Source of the DNA: Chitinophagaceae bacterium
Lineage (GTDB): Bacteria > Bacteroidota > Bacteroidia > Chitinophagales > Chitinophagaceae
Direction of reading: 5' to 3'
Length of the DNA: 64,000 nt
Assembly (NCBI GenBank): GCA_016721725.1
Contig: JADKHN010000001.1
Location: 868,001-932,000, forward strand
Shown: positions 15,892-24,512 of the stretch, piece after piece
Layout of the letters: every line of letters begins with the position of its first letter
Numbering within the stretch: the first letter of the stretch is position 1
Position numbers and translations under genes: made by a program
Notes under the pieces: model-generated
What the model was told of the DNA's origin: nothing
Seen by the model: only the letters and a program-made list of their open reading frames with translations
The model's database searches: none

Positions 15892-18186
15892 TCAGTTCCC
15901 ATACTCACTCAGAAACTTGATCCGCATCAGCTTCAGCTGCTCCCAGTTGAAATTGCTGTCGGCCAGCTCTTCCTGGGCCACCTGCAGGGAGGAGGTCTCG
16001 CAGCTCTTGAAATAATCGATGATCTCTTCCTGCTCGTATTCGTCCACCATCTCGTTGATGGCATAGTCCAGGTTCAGTCGGGTGCCGCTGGCCACAATGG
16101 TTTCCATTTCCTCTAAAAGCTCGTCGATACGGAGGTCGCGGCTCTTGGCCACGGTCTCCAGGGGGATCTTCTTGTCCACGTTCTGGATGATGAAGATCTT
16201 ATTGTTGTTCCGGTTCACGACGCTTTTCATCACAAAATCATCGGGACGCACGATATCGTTCTCTTCCACATATCGGGCGATCAGGTCGATGAAGGGTTTT
16301 CCATAGCGCATGGCCTTGCCCTTGCTCACGCCGCTGATCTTCTCCAGTTCGGCCATCGAGGTGGGGAACATGGTGGCCATGTCTTCCAGGCTGCTTTCCA
16401 GGAAGATCACAAAGGGTGGCAGGTTCTTTTCTTTGGCCACTTTCTTGCGTACATCCTTCAGCATCTCCACCAGTTTCTCGTCGGCCGCGCCTCCGGCAGC
16501 AGCCGCAGCGGCATCTCCTTCCTCATCATCGGCATTGGCTTCTTCAAACAGGTTGTTCAAAACGATCTTGAACGAAGCGGGCTTTTTCAAAAAGGCCTGG
16601 CCCTTCTTGGTGAATTTCAGGAGGCCGTATTCCTCGATATCCTTTTCGATGAGTCCGCCCAATAACATCTGGCGGATCACGCTGTTCCAATAATGATTGT
16701 CGCGGTCGTTGCCCGAGGCGAACACGTTCAGTTCATCGTGCCGGTACATCTTCACCTGTGGCGTCGCCTTGCCGGCGAGTATCAGTAATACGTATTCCAC
16801 CGGGTAGCGCTCTTCCAGTGCCTTGATGATCTTCAGCACGATGACGGCGCTGTCCTTCGCCTCGATCTTTTCCTTTGGGTTGAGGCAGTTGTCGCAATGG
16901 CCGCAACTTTTCTTGTCGTCGTATTCCTCCCCGAAATAGTGTAATAATATCTTGCGGCGGCAAACGCTGCTTTCGGCGTAACTAACGGTCTCGTGTATGA
17001 GCTGTGCGCCCACTTCCCGTTCACTGAGGGGCTTGTCCCGCATCAGGTGTTCGAGTTTAGCCACGTCCTTGTGTGAATAATACAGAATGCATTTACCCTC
17101 CATGCCGTCACGGCCTCCGCGGCCCGTTTCCTGGTAATAGTTCTCGATCGATTTGGGGATATTGTAGTGGATCACGAAGCGGATATCGGGCTTATCGATC
17201 CCCATGCCGAAGGCGATGGTGGCCACGATCACGTCTACGTCCTCATTCAGGAACTGGTCCTGCCGCTCGGCCCTGAGCTTACTGTCGAGCCCGGCGTGAT
17301 AGGCCACGGCCTTGATCCCGTTGGCCATGAGCATCCTGGCCAGTTCTTCGGTGGTCTTGCGGTTGAGGGTATAGATGATGCCGCTCTTACCTTTGTGTTG
17401 CTGGATGAAGCGGACGATGCTCTTGTTGGTCTGCTCCAGGTTGATCTTGGGCTGGATCTCGTAATAGAGATTGGGCCGGTTGAAGGAAGAGATGAAGATA
17501 TTGGGCTTGCGCAGACCCAGGTTCTTCACGATATCGCTCTGCACTTTCGGGGTAGCCGTGGCCGTAAGGGCAATGACCGGGATATGCTCATCGATCATGT
17601 CCATCATCTCCCTCAGCCTCCGGTATTCGGGTCGGAAATCGTGGCCCCATTCCGAGATGCAATGCGCTTCATCCACCGCGAAAAAAGAGATCTTCAGGTC
17701 CTTGAAGAAAGTGATATTCTCTTCCTTGGTCATGGTCTCGGGCGCCACATAGAACATTTTGGTCTTGCCGCTCATGAGATCGTCCTTGACCATTTTCTGC
17801 TGTCCCTTATTCAGGGTGCTGTTGAGGAAGTGCGCCACATTGTCCTTACTGCTGTAACTCCTTACCAGGTCAACCTGGTTCTTCATCAGGGCGATCAGGG
17901 GAGAGACCACGATGGCCACCCCTTCGCTGATGATGGCGGGCAACTGGTAGCACAGGCTTTTTCCGCCGCCGGTGGGCATGATCACAAAGGTATCATTGCC
18001 AGCGAGCAGGCTCTTGATGATGGCTTCCTGCGGTTCCTTGAAAGCGTCGAAACCGAATTGCTCCTGTAATTGTAAAGTGAGACTTTGGTGACTGGTCTCC
18101 GACTTGGTCAATAATACGGTCCGGTCGGCGGGTTTTGCCGTTGTGCTTTTCTTTGCCGTCTTTGTTTTTGCCTTAGCTGTTGCCAT
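15892..18186 (-). CDS. recQ: ATP-dependent DNA helicase RecQ
   Basis: 764 residues. After a Lys/Ala-rich N-terminal tail of ~30 residues come the RecQ motifs: motif 0 (FGFDAFKEPQEAII), Walker A MPTGGGKSLCYQLPA, DEAH box FFAVDEAHCISEWGHDFRPEY, TATATPKV, the SF2 motif VI region YYQETGRGGRDG, and the RecQ-C zinc site (SVCRRKILLHYFGE...CGHCDNC). A winged-helix segment follows, then HRDC (FVIFLESSLEDMATMFPTS), and a C-terminal helical domain like that of the PIF1-like helicase at the left of the window. An Ala/Asp-rich linker (DDEEGDAAAAAAGG) separates winged helix and HRDC. It unwinds DNA 3' to 5' in recombination and repair. ATG 18186 is supported by the basic tail common in these proteins. Confidence 0.95.
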   Translation of the reverse strand: MATAKAKTKTAKKSTTAKPADRTVLLTKSETSHQSLTLQLQEQFGFDAFKEPQEAIIKSLLAGNDTFVIMPTGGGKSLCYQLPAIISEGVAIVVSPLIALMKNQVDLVRSYSSKDNVAHFLNSTLNKGQQKMVKDDLMSGKTKMFYVAPETMTKEENITFFKDLKISFFAVDEAHCISEWGHDFRPEYRRLREMMDMIDEHIPVIALTATATPKVQSDIVKNLGLRKPNIFISSFNRPNLYYEIQPKINLEQTNKSIVRFIQQHKGKSGIIYTLNRKTTEELARMLMANGIKAVAYHAGLDSKLRAERQDQFLNEDVDVIVATIAFGMGIDKPDIRFVIHYNIPKSIENYYQETGRGGRDGMEGKCILYYSHKDVAKLEHLMRDKPLSEREVGAQLIHETVSYAESSVCRRKILLHYFGEEYDDKKSCGHCDNCLNPKEKIEAKDSAVIVLKIIKALEERYPVEYVLLILAGKATPQVKMYRHDELNVFASGNDRDNHYWNSVIRQMLLGGLIEKDIEEYGLLKFTKKGQAFLKKPASFKIVLNNLFEEANADDEEGDAAAAAAGGAADEKLVEMLKDVRKKVAKEKNLPPFVIFLESSLEDMATMFPTSMAELEKISGVSKGKAMRYGKPFIDLIARYVEENDIVRPDDFVMKSVVNRNNNKIFIIQNVDKKIPLETVAKSRDLRIDELLEEMETIVASGTRLNLDYAINEMVDEYEQEEIIDYFKSCETSSLQVAQEELADSNFNWEQLKLMRIKFLSEYGN

Positions 18187-18498
18187 AATGATACCTACAC
18201 GCCAATCAGGCTCTGCAAATGGTTTTGATTTTTAAAATGGGCAGCGAAGTTAAGCCAATGGGGGCGCCATAGCAAATAGCAGGAGCTTGGTCCTATCGAT
18301 TTAACGATTCGTTTAATCTTTAAGATAACGAAAAAAAGCCAACATGCAAACATTATCCGGGTATTTCGGCAGCCTTATTTTTTACTTCGGCCAGATTCCT
18401 CCTATCGTCGGAATGACAAGGCGGGAGAAAAGAGAAGGCCGGAATAAGGGCCGTTTTTTGCATTATGGCTGAATTAAAGTAGGTTTGCGCCATTGCCG
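18187..18498. other. intergenic region between divergent recQ and kdsD
   Basis: 312 bases with no gene. It holds a copy of the ATTCCTCCTATCGTCGGAATGACA repeat half near 18396-18418 and, at its right end, the kdsD promoter. The recQ promoter is not obvious. Confidence 0.7.
18457..18487 (+). promoter_or_regulatory. strong Bacteroidota-type promoter for kdsD
   Basis: TTTG at 18457-18460, exactly 19 bases, then TAGGTTTG at 18480-18487: both boxes match the Bacteroidota sigma consensus TTTG / TAnnTTTG perfectly. Start of transcription would be about 18493, only a few bases before the ATG at 18499, so the message is nearly leaderless. Confidence 0.75.
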
Positions 18499-19464
18499 AT
18501 GAACAAGGAGAACATCATAGCTGTCGCGCTGCGTACCATTGAGCTGGAAGCCCGTTCGGTAGAAGGGCTGACCGCTTTCATCCAATCTGATTTTGTTGCC
18601 GCCGTAGAGAAGATCGCCCATTGCAAGGGAAGGCTGATCGTGAGTGGTATCGGCAAGAGCGCCGTCATCGCCCAGAAGATCGTGGCCACGCTGAACAGCA
18701 CCGGCACCCCGTCGGTATTCATGCATGCGGCCGATGCCATTCATGGCGACCTGGGCATGATCCAGCCGGAGGATATCGTGATGGTCATCAGCAAAAGCGG
18801 CGACAGTCCCGAGATCAAGGTCCTGGCCCCCCTGGTGAGGAATTTCGGCAATACGCTCATCGGTATGGTGGGCAATATGCAATCCTTCCTGGCCGCCAAC
18901 TCGGATTGGGTGCTGAACACGACGGTAGAGCAGGAAGCCTGTCCCAATAACCTGGCCCCCACCACCAGCACCACGGCACAGATGGTCATGGGCGATGCCC
19001 TGGCGGTTTGCCTGATGGAAGTGAAGGGCTTCAAAACCGAGGACTTTGCCCGCTACCATCCCGGCGGCATGCTGGGAAAAAAATTATACTTAAGGGTGGA
19101 AGACCTGTCGTCCCAGAATGAAAAGCCACTGGTACTGCCTTCCGCCACGATACAGGAAGTGATCATGGAGATGACCAAAAAACGTTTAGGCGCCGCCGTG
19201 GTGGTGAACGAGAACGGTGAGGTTTCCGGCATCATCACCGATGGCGATCTGCGCCGTATGCTGGAAAGGAATATCCCCTTTGAGCAGCTGAGCGCCAAAG
19301 ACATCATGAGCGGTAACCCGAAGAAGATAGAGGGAGGAGAACTCGCCGTGAACGCACTGGAGAAAATGAGAAACGAGAACATCAGCCAGCTGGTCGTTGA
19401 AACCGAAGGCAAATACGCGGGGATCATTCATTTACACGACCTCGTGAAGGAAGGATTGATCTGA
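18499..19464 (+). CDS. kdsD: D-arabinose-5-phosphate isomerase, KdsD/KpsF family
   Basis: 321 residues. An N-terminal SIS sugar isomerase domain (GRLIVSGIGKSAVIAQKI, VMVISKSGDSPEIK, TSTTAQMVMGDALAV, FARYHPGGMLGKKL) is followed by two CBS domains (VIMEMTKKRLGAAVVV..GIITDGDLRR and ISQLVVETEGKYAGIIHLHD), the standard KdsD layout. It converts ribulose 5-phosphate to arabinose 5-phosphate, the first step to Kdo of lipopolysaccharide. The start ATG 18499 is favoured over TTG 18493 and fits the promoter. The mannose-1-phosphate guanylyltransferase gene follows by 46 bases; kdsB lies 5.6 kb further on the other strand. Confidence 0.94.
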   Translation: MNKENIIAVALRTIELEARSVEGLTAFIQSDFVAAVEKIAHCKGRLIVSGIGKSAVIAQKIVATLNSTGTPSVFMHAADAIHGDLGMIQPEDIVMVISKSGDSPEIKVLAPLVRNFGNTLIGMVGNMQSFLAANSDWVLNTTVEQEACPNNLAPTTSTTAQMVMGDALAVCLMEVKGFKTEDFARYHPGGMLGKKLYLRVEDLSSQNEKPLVLPSATIQEVIMEMTKKRLGAAVVVNENGEVSGIITDGDLRRMLERNIPFEQLSAKDIMSGNPKKIEGGELAVNALEKMRNENISQLVVETEGKYAGIIHLHDLVKEGLI

Positions 19465-19510
19465 AACCCGTCTTATATTTTTAAAAAATCAAGGAAAGGA
19501 TCTCTGCACG

Positions 19511-20593
19511 ATGAATAAAAACAATTATGTCGCGATCATGGCCGGGGGCATCGGCAGCAGGTTCTGGCCGGTCAGCCGGGCCCATTATCCCAAGCAGTTC
19601 CTCGATATCCTGAATACCGGAAGGACGCTGATCCAATCGACCTACGACCGTTTCGTCAATTTCATCCCCGCGGAGAACATCTATATCGTAACACTGGCCC
19701 AATACCTGGACATCGTCCGGGAACAATTGCCCGAAGTGCCTCCTCAGAACATTCTTTGTGAACCTTCCCGGAAGAACACGGCGCCCTGTATCGCTTATGT
19801 ATCTTACAAACTGCATCAGCTGAATCCATCCGCGAACCTGGTCTGCGCCCCTGCCGACCATATCGTGACCGATGTGGACGGTTTCAAAAAGGTCTGCACC
19901 GATGCCCTGCAATTCACCGCGCATATCAAAGCCCTGGTCACCCTGGGCATCAAGCCTACCCACCCCAATACGGGGTATGGCTATATCCAGTTCGACCAAC
20001 ACGGGGTGAGCGAGAACGTTTTCAAGGTTCGGACCTTTACCGAAAAACCCGATCTGCAGCTGGCCCGCACCTTCATGACGAGCGGCGACTTCCTGTGGAA
20101 TGCCGGCATATTCGTCTGGCAGGTGAGAAATATCATCAAGGCTTTTGAGAAACACCTGCCCGAGATCCATGAAGTGTTCGAAACAGAGAAAGCCCATTTC
20201 AACACACCCGAAGAACAGCAGGCGGTGGAGCGCATCTACCCGCAATGCGTGAATATCTCCATCGATTACGGTATCATGGAAAAGGCCGATAATGTCTATG
20301 TCATCCCGGCCTCCTTTGGCTGGAGCGACCTGGGTACCTGGGCCAGCGCATACGATAACCTCGAGAAGGATTACCTGGGTAATGCCGTGATCGGGGATAA
20401 TGTGATGGTGATCGACGCGACCAACAATATCGTTCACGCCGATAATAAAAAACTGGTCCTGTTGCAGGGACTCGATGAATTTGTGATCGTAGACTCCAAA
20501 GATGTTTTGCTGATCTGTAAAAAAGAGAACGAACAGGAGATCAAGGAATATGTTGCGGAGATCAAAAGAAACAAGGGTGATAAATACCTCTGA
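19511..20593 (+). CDS. manC: mannose-1-phosphate guanylyltransferase
   Basis: 360 residues. The nucleotidyltransferase signature AGGIGSRFWPVSRAHYPKQF is at residues 11-30, followed by NILCEPSRKNTAPCIAYV, VCAPADHIV, GYGYIQF, FTEKPD and FLWNAGIFVW, all typical of GDP-mannose pyrophosphorylase. It joins mannose 1-phosphate and GTP to GDP-mannose for surface glycans and fucose-type sugars. The C-terminal isomerase domain of bifunctional ManC proteins is missing, so the isomerase would be separate; the truncated cupin at the left edge of the window could be such a protein, but it is 19 kb away. Part of a run with kdsD. Confidence 0.93.
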   Translation: MNKNNYVAIMAGGIGSRFWPVSRAHYPKQFLDILNTGRTLIQSTYDRFVNFIPAENIYIVTLAQYLDIVREQLPEVPPQNILCEPSRKNTAPCIAYVSYKLHQLNPSANLVCAPADHIVTDVDGFKKVCTDALQFTAHIKALVTLGIKPTHPNTGYGYIQFDQHGVSENVFKVRTFTEKPDLQLARTFMTSGDFLWNAGIFVWQVRNIIKAFEKHLPEIHEVFETEKAHFNTPEEQQAVERIYPQCVNISIDYGIMEKADNVYVIPASFGWSDLGTWASAYDNLEKDYLGNAVIGDNVMVIDATNNIVHADNKKLVLLQGLDEFVIVDSKDVLLICKKENEQEIKEYVAEIKRNKGDKYL

Positions 20594-20652
20594 GCTGCGT
20601 TTTAATTTACCCGATAGTCTTAACTTTAAGTACAACAACTCCGGTCCTGACT

Positions 20653-21414
20653 TTGAAGAACGTCATACTCATTTCAATCTCCGCGGTCCTTTTATCGCTG
20701 AATTTTATCGATGTCGATATCAATGAGGTATTGCCATACGACCAGAAAGAGCAATACAACCCGGGCATGTCCTATATCAAAACCCTGGACATGCTGGAGA
20801 AACACATTGACAGCACCGTTGCATCCCGTTCGATCAGCCGGGATTCGGTTGCTTATGTGACTACCATCTCCGACGCTATCCTCCAGCGGTTCTACCACGG
20901 CTTCTCTCATTTCACCCTGAAGGAGAACTGGATCGCCGCTTTTGCCGAAAGGATCATCGGGTATGGCCTGGCCAGCAAGGTGAAGCCCGATGATATCATG
21001 CGCCATCCTTTTGCCGCCTGCTCACAACAGGCCATGGTGATGATGGAGATCCTGAAGCGCAAGGGCTTGTCTTACCGCAGTGTGGGTTTCCCGCATCATT
21101 TCGCCCTGGAAGTGCTCATCAACGGGAACTGGTATTATTTCGATCCCAATATGGAGCCCAGCATCAGCAATGAACAGCGGCTCGAAAACTATTGGGGTGC
21201 CAGGGCAGACAACCTCAAGCAATATTATGATACGGCCCGGTTCAGGGACCTGGACTGGAAATTCGGAAAGGACCTGAAGGTGACGCATGGCAATATCAAC
21301 CAGAAATACGCGACCAATGCGAAATTGTTCCAGACGGTTACGGGGGTTGCGTCTAAAATTCTTTGGATCTTTCCGTTGATCTTTGTTTTTTACCCCAGGA
21401 AGAAGAAGAAATAA
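20653..21414 (+). CDS. transglutaminase-like membrane-attached protein
   Basis: 253 residues with a TTG start (20653); the first in-frame ATG comes about 39 codons later and would remove the N-terminal hydrophobic segment (VILISISAVLLSLNFI), so TTG is preferred. The middle holds a papain-fold/transglutaminase-like triad in order: Cys in FAACSQQAMVMMEIL, His in GFPHHFALEVLI and Asp in WYYFDPNMEP. The C-terminus has a second hydrophobic stretch (ILWIFPLIFVFY) and a KKKK tail, pointing to a membrane anchor with the catalytic part outside. Such proteins can act as peptidases or cross-linkers. It follows the guanylyltransferase by 59 bases; a direct link to sugar biosynthesis is not evident. Confidence 0.75.
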   Translation: MKNVILISISAVLLSLNFIDVDINEVLPYDQKEQYNPGMSYIKTLDMLEKHIDSTVASRSISRDSVAYVTTISDAILQRFYHGFSHFTLKENWIAAFAERIIGYGLASKVKPDDIMRHPFAACSQQAMVMMEILKRKGLSYRSVGFPHHFALEVLINGNWYYFDPNMEPSISNEQRLENYWGARADNLKQYYDTARFRDLDWKFGKDLKVTHGNINQKYATNAKLFQTVTGVASKILWIFPLIFVFYPRKKKK

Positions 21415-21417
21415 ATC

Positions 21418-21522
21418 TTTACCACAAAGGACACAAAAAGAAGTCAACACAGAGAACACTAAGGAATCTTTATTCAATCTTTGTGTTCTCTGTGTAAAAA
21501 TCTTTGTGCCCTTTGTGGTAAA
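21418..21522. repeat. solo palindromic element, ACCACAAAG family
   Basis: Outer arms of 20 bases at 21418-21437 and 21503-21522 are inverted copies with one mismatch; inner arms ACACAGAGAACAC and GTGTTCTCTGTGT add a second stem. It starts 4 bases after the stop of the transglutaminase-like gene. Confidence 0.85.
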
Positions 21523-21545
21523 AAAAAAGATAAAATCAATTCACA

Positions 21546-22706
21546 TTGCAACCCACCATCCACAGCAAACTTCCCAACGTTGGCACCACCATCTTCACCG
21601 TGATGAGCGTCCTGGCCAATGAACACAAGTCCATCAACCTCGGACAGGGATTCCCGGATTACCCGATGAATGAGGAACTGATCGCGCTGGTGAACCAGGC
21701 GATGAAAAGCGGCCATAACCAGTATGTTCACATGAACGGACTTCCTCTTTTAAGGGAACGGCTTGCCGAAAAGATCAACGGGTTGTATAACGCATCGGTA
21801 CACCCTGATAACGACATCACGGTCACCCCCGGTGGCACCTACGCCATATACACCGCGCTTACCGCGATCCTGCAACCCGGCGATGAAGTGATCGTGATCG
21901 AACCGGCCTACGACAGCTATATCCCCAACATCGAGATCAATGGCGGGATACCGGTCCTGGTACCGATGATCTATCCGGAGGATGGGGGCCCTTACCGGAT
22001 CGACTGGGAGAAAGTGAAGGACAGCATCACGCCAAAGACCCGGCTGATCATGCTCAATACGCCGCACAATCCAACCGGCAGTGTCATGGAGTATTCGGAC
22101 ATAGAACAACTGCGAGGCATTGTGAAGGACACGGGCATCTTCATCCTCAGCGATGAAGTATATGAACACCTGATCTTCGACGGAAAGAAGCACGAGAGCA
22201 TATTGCGTTATCCCGACCTGATGGAAAGAAGCTTTGTCTGTTTCTCTTTCGGGAAGGTATATCACTGCACCGGGTGGAAGATGGGCTACTGTGTGGCTCC
22301 GCCGGCACTGATGAAAGAATTCAGGAAGGTTCACCAGTTCAATTGCTTTACCTGTAACAGTCCGATGCAGGTGGCCCTGGCCGATTTCCTTACCCAAAAG
22401 GATCATTATATTCAGCTCGGCTCCTTCCTTCAGCAAAAAAGGGATCATTTTTCAAGCCTGATGAAACAGACAAAGTTCAGGGCGCTGTCTTCCTGTGGAA
22501 GCTATTTCCAGTTGTACAGTTACGCGGAGATCAGCGATGAGACCGAAAAGGAATTCGCCATCAGGCTCACCAAAGAATACGGCGTGACCACGATACCCAC
22601 ATCGGCTTTCTATAAGAACGGGGAGGACAACCGGGTGCTGCGGTTTTGTTTTTCAAAACAAGAAAGTACATTGGAAGCGGCAGCGGAAAGGTTGATTAAG
22701 CTGTAA
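21546..22706 (+). CDS. methionine aminotransferase-like PLP enzyme
   Basis: 386 residues, fold type I class I/II aminotransferase. Seen: INLGQGFPDYPMNEELI, HMNGLPLLRERLAEKI, TPGGTYAIYTALTAIL, PAYDSYIPNIE, LNTPHNPTGSVME, FILSDEVYEHLIFDG, and the PLP-lysine region SFVCFSFGKVYHCTGWKMGY, where the Lys of SFGK is the cofactor lysine. The closest well-known type is the YbdL-like methionine aminotransferase (kynurenine aminotransferase relatives). It starts at TTG 21546; no in-frame ATG precedes residue 20, which would cut into the fold. It lies between two palindromic repeats. Confidence 0.88.
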   Translation: MQPTIHSKLPNVGTTIFTVMSVLANEHKSINLGQGFPDYPMNEELIALVNQAMKSGHNQYVHMNGLPLLRERLAEKINGLYNASVHPDNDITVTPGGTYAIYTALTAILQPGDEVIVIEPAYDSYIPNIEINGGIPVLVPMIYPEDGGPYRIDWEKVKDSITPKTRLIMLNTPHNPTGSVMEYSDIEQLRGIVKDTGIFILSDEVYEHLIFDGKKHESILRYPDLMERSFVCFSFGKVYHCTGWKMGYCVAPPALMKEFRKVHQFNCFTCNSPMQVALADFLTQKDHYIQLGSFLQQKRDHFSSLMKQTKFRALSSCGSYFQLYSYAEISDETEKEFAIRLTKEYGVTTIPTSAFYKNGEDNRVLRFCFSKQESTLEAAAERLIKL

Positions 22707-22714
22707 GAAAAAAG

Positions 22715-22829
22715 TTAACCACAGATGGCCACAGATTAAGTACCGCAGATTAACACAGATTAGTGTTCTTGAAATATGGCATACCGTGTCAATCTGTGGT
22801 TTTTTGAATCTGTGGCCATCTGTGGTTAA
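22715..22829. repeat. solo palindromic element, ACCACAGATGGCC family
   Basis: Arms 22715-22737 and 22807-22829 are perfect 23-base inverted copies (TTAACCACAGATGGCCACAG core). The left arm is almost identical to the left end of the GxxExxY element at 24513. It lies exactly between two convergent genes, 8 bases after one stop and 4 bases from the other. Confidence 0.9.
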
Positions 22830-22833
22830 TAAA

Positions 22834-23283
22834 TCAAACCCCGAATTGATTCAAGTGATGATCCAGGTGCTTGTACATACTTTTTCCCCATTGTTCCGGG
22901 GTGAGCGTTCCGAAAAAAGGATGCGGGAACCGGCCCACCTTATCGGGTCCCAGCTGGTGAAACTGTTCGATCATGGAAGACAGTTCCGATTTTTCCTTGT
23001 TGAAGTCCCGCTGGTCTTTGATGATGAAATTGGGCGCCGTGGGAAGATTCCGTTTCCAGGGATCTTCATTATACAGTTTTGACTTCATCGTCCAGCCCAG
23101 CAAAAGTCCCAGGAAGATGCGGGGCATCTTCTTGTCGCTCAGCGGAACCTTGAAGGCTTCCTTGCAATGCGCCAGCATCTGCGCCACGTCCATTTTTCCC
23201 CATTGGCGTTGCGACTGCGGATCGAGTGTGTTGAGACGCTGCAGGATCTCATCGTAAGTGTCCTTGTCGAATAGATTTTTCAT
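22834..23283 (-). CDS. DUF1569 / DinB-like protein
   Basis: 149 residues, all helical. The start MKNLFDKDTYDEILQRLNTL, the motif GKMDVAQMLAHCKEAF with its conserved His and the end EQWGKSMYKHLDHHLNQFG fit the DUF1569 family, a relative of DinB four-helix bundles in which three His bind a metal. Function in this family is not established; related DinB proteins include thiol-dependent transferases. Monocistronic, between a palindrome and a short gap. Confidence 0.85.
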   Translation of the reverse strand: MKNLFDKDTYDEILQRLNTLDPQSQRQWGKMDVAQMLAHCKEAFKVPLSDKKMPRIFLGLLLGWTMKSKLYNEDPWKRNLPTAPNFIIKDQRDFNKEKSELSSMIEQFHQLGPDKVGRFPHPFFGTLTPEQWGKSMYKHLDHHLNQFGV

Positions 23284-23427
23284 GATGGTTATACTTTAAC
23301 TATTTGGCAGGGTAAAAGTATAGAAGATCCGGTATCCCGGGTATCACATAAAGGGGTTATTTGCTTAATTCAGGGAAAACCGCGGTCATCGGTATTCGCG
23401 ATGAGGGAACAGGGAATGATCACCGGT

Positions 23428-24501
23428 CTACAGGAGCTCGAACAAGCGTCTCAGCTTATCTCTTGTCATCTTTTTCTCCCAGTCCTTACCCAGGGCATTC
23501 TCCCAAAGGGGTTTCAAGCCCATCGATACGTCGATCATCTTATCGAACTGCTCATCGGACAATCCCGCGCAGATATTTTTCGGGATCTCGATCCGGTTCT
23601 TCTCCACCATCAGTTTGAATTCCTTCACGCCTTCGGGATAATATTCCTCCAGCTGATCGAACACGATGCAGTTCCCGATACCATGCTTGGTGCCGAGCAG
23701 ATAACTCAGTCCGTAACTCACCGCATGGGCCACCCCCACCTGACTGTAGGCGATGCTCATGCCTCCGGCATAAGAGGCCATCATCAGCTTTTCGTCGCTG
23801 TCGGCATCCCAACCGGTCTTGTGAACATACACCTCGCGGCAGAGCTGCAGGGCCTTTTCACCATAACTTTTACTGAATTCGTTAAGATAAGTTCCGTTGA
23901 GACTTTCGATGCAATGGATATAGCAATCCATGCCGGTATAGAAACGCTGGTTGGCCGGCGCGTTGGCGGTCAGTTCGGGGTCGAGTACGATCTGGTCGAA
24001 TGGGGTGAAGTCTGAGTTCATGCCCAGTTTCTTGGTGGGGCCGGTCAGTACGGTGGTGCGGCTGACTTCGGCTCCTGTTCCGCTGAGGGTGGGTATCCCG
24101 ACCTTATAGACGGCAGGATTTTTGACCAGGTCCCAGCCCTGGTAGTCGGCGCTGCTGCCGGGGTTGTTCATCATCAGGGCAACCGCCTTGCCCAGGTCCA
24201 TCGCCGAACCGCCGCCGATACCGATGATCCCGCTGACGGTGCCGAACTCTTCTTTTAACTGGTTGGCGAGGCTGTCCACATAGCTGGTCTTGGGCTCATA
24301 GGTCACGTCAACGAAAATGAGTTTGTCATTCCCGCGAAGCGGTATCCGGCTGGCCAGCTCTTTTCCTTCAAAGAAATGATCCAGCAGGAAGACCATCGGG
24401 GCGTTCCCTTTCCGGTGAGGAGCGATGATCTCATCCAATTGGTTGAAGGAGCCGCGGCCGTAAACAACATAGCCGACCATTTTGAAATTTCTGAAACTCA
24501 T
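23428..24501 (-). CDS. kdnB: iron-containing alcohol dehydrogenase, KdnB-like (Kdo 8-oxidase)
   Basis: 357 residues, group III Fe-dependent alcohol dehydrogenase. Seen: IIGIGGGSAMDLGKAVAL (dinucleotide loop), VGIPTLSGTGAEVSRTTVL, DQIVLDPELT, and metal-binding His residues in TGMDCYIHCIE, VGVAHAVSYGLSY and GTKHGIGNC. Family members oxidise primary or secondary alcohols. The combination with kdsB as neighbour suggests 3-deoxy-D-manno-octulosonate 8-oxidase (KdnB), which with the aminotransferase KdnA makes 8-amino-Kdo. KdnA is not in the window. ATG 24501 (MSFRNFKMVGYVVYG) is chosen over 24519 because the extra six codons reach into the palindrome. Confidence 0.85.
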   Translation of the reverse strand: MSFRNFKMVGYVVYGRGSFNQLDEIIAPHRKGNAPMVFLLDHFFEGKELASRIPLRGNDKLIFVDVTYEPKTSYVDSLANQLKEEFGTVSGIIGIGGGSAMDLGKAVALMMNNPGSSADYQGWDLVKNPAVYKVGIPTLSGTGAEVSRTTVLTGPTKKLGMNSDFTPFDQIVLDPELTANAPANQRFYTGMDCYIHCIESLNGTYLNEFSKSYGEKALQLCREVYVHKTGWDADSDEKLMMASYAGGMSIAYSQVGVAHAVSYGLSYLLGTKHGIGNCIVFDQLEEYYPEGVKEFKLMVEKNRIEIPKNICAGLSDEQFDKMIDVSMGLKPLWENALGKDWEKKMTRDKLRRLFELL

Positions 24502-24512
24502 AGATAAAATTT

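Noticed and set aside
17167..18069. Long open frames on the strand opposite recQ and other GC-rich genes (for example 17167-18069 and 19481-20638)
   Set aside because: They are antisense shadows of strongly supported genes and show no motif of their own.
21546..22706. KdnA, the 8-amino-Kdo aminotransferase
   Set aside because: The enzyme is of the class I/II methionine/kynurenine type, whereas KdnA belongs to the DegT type.
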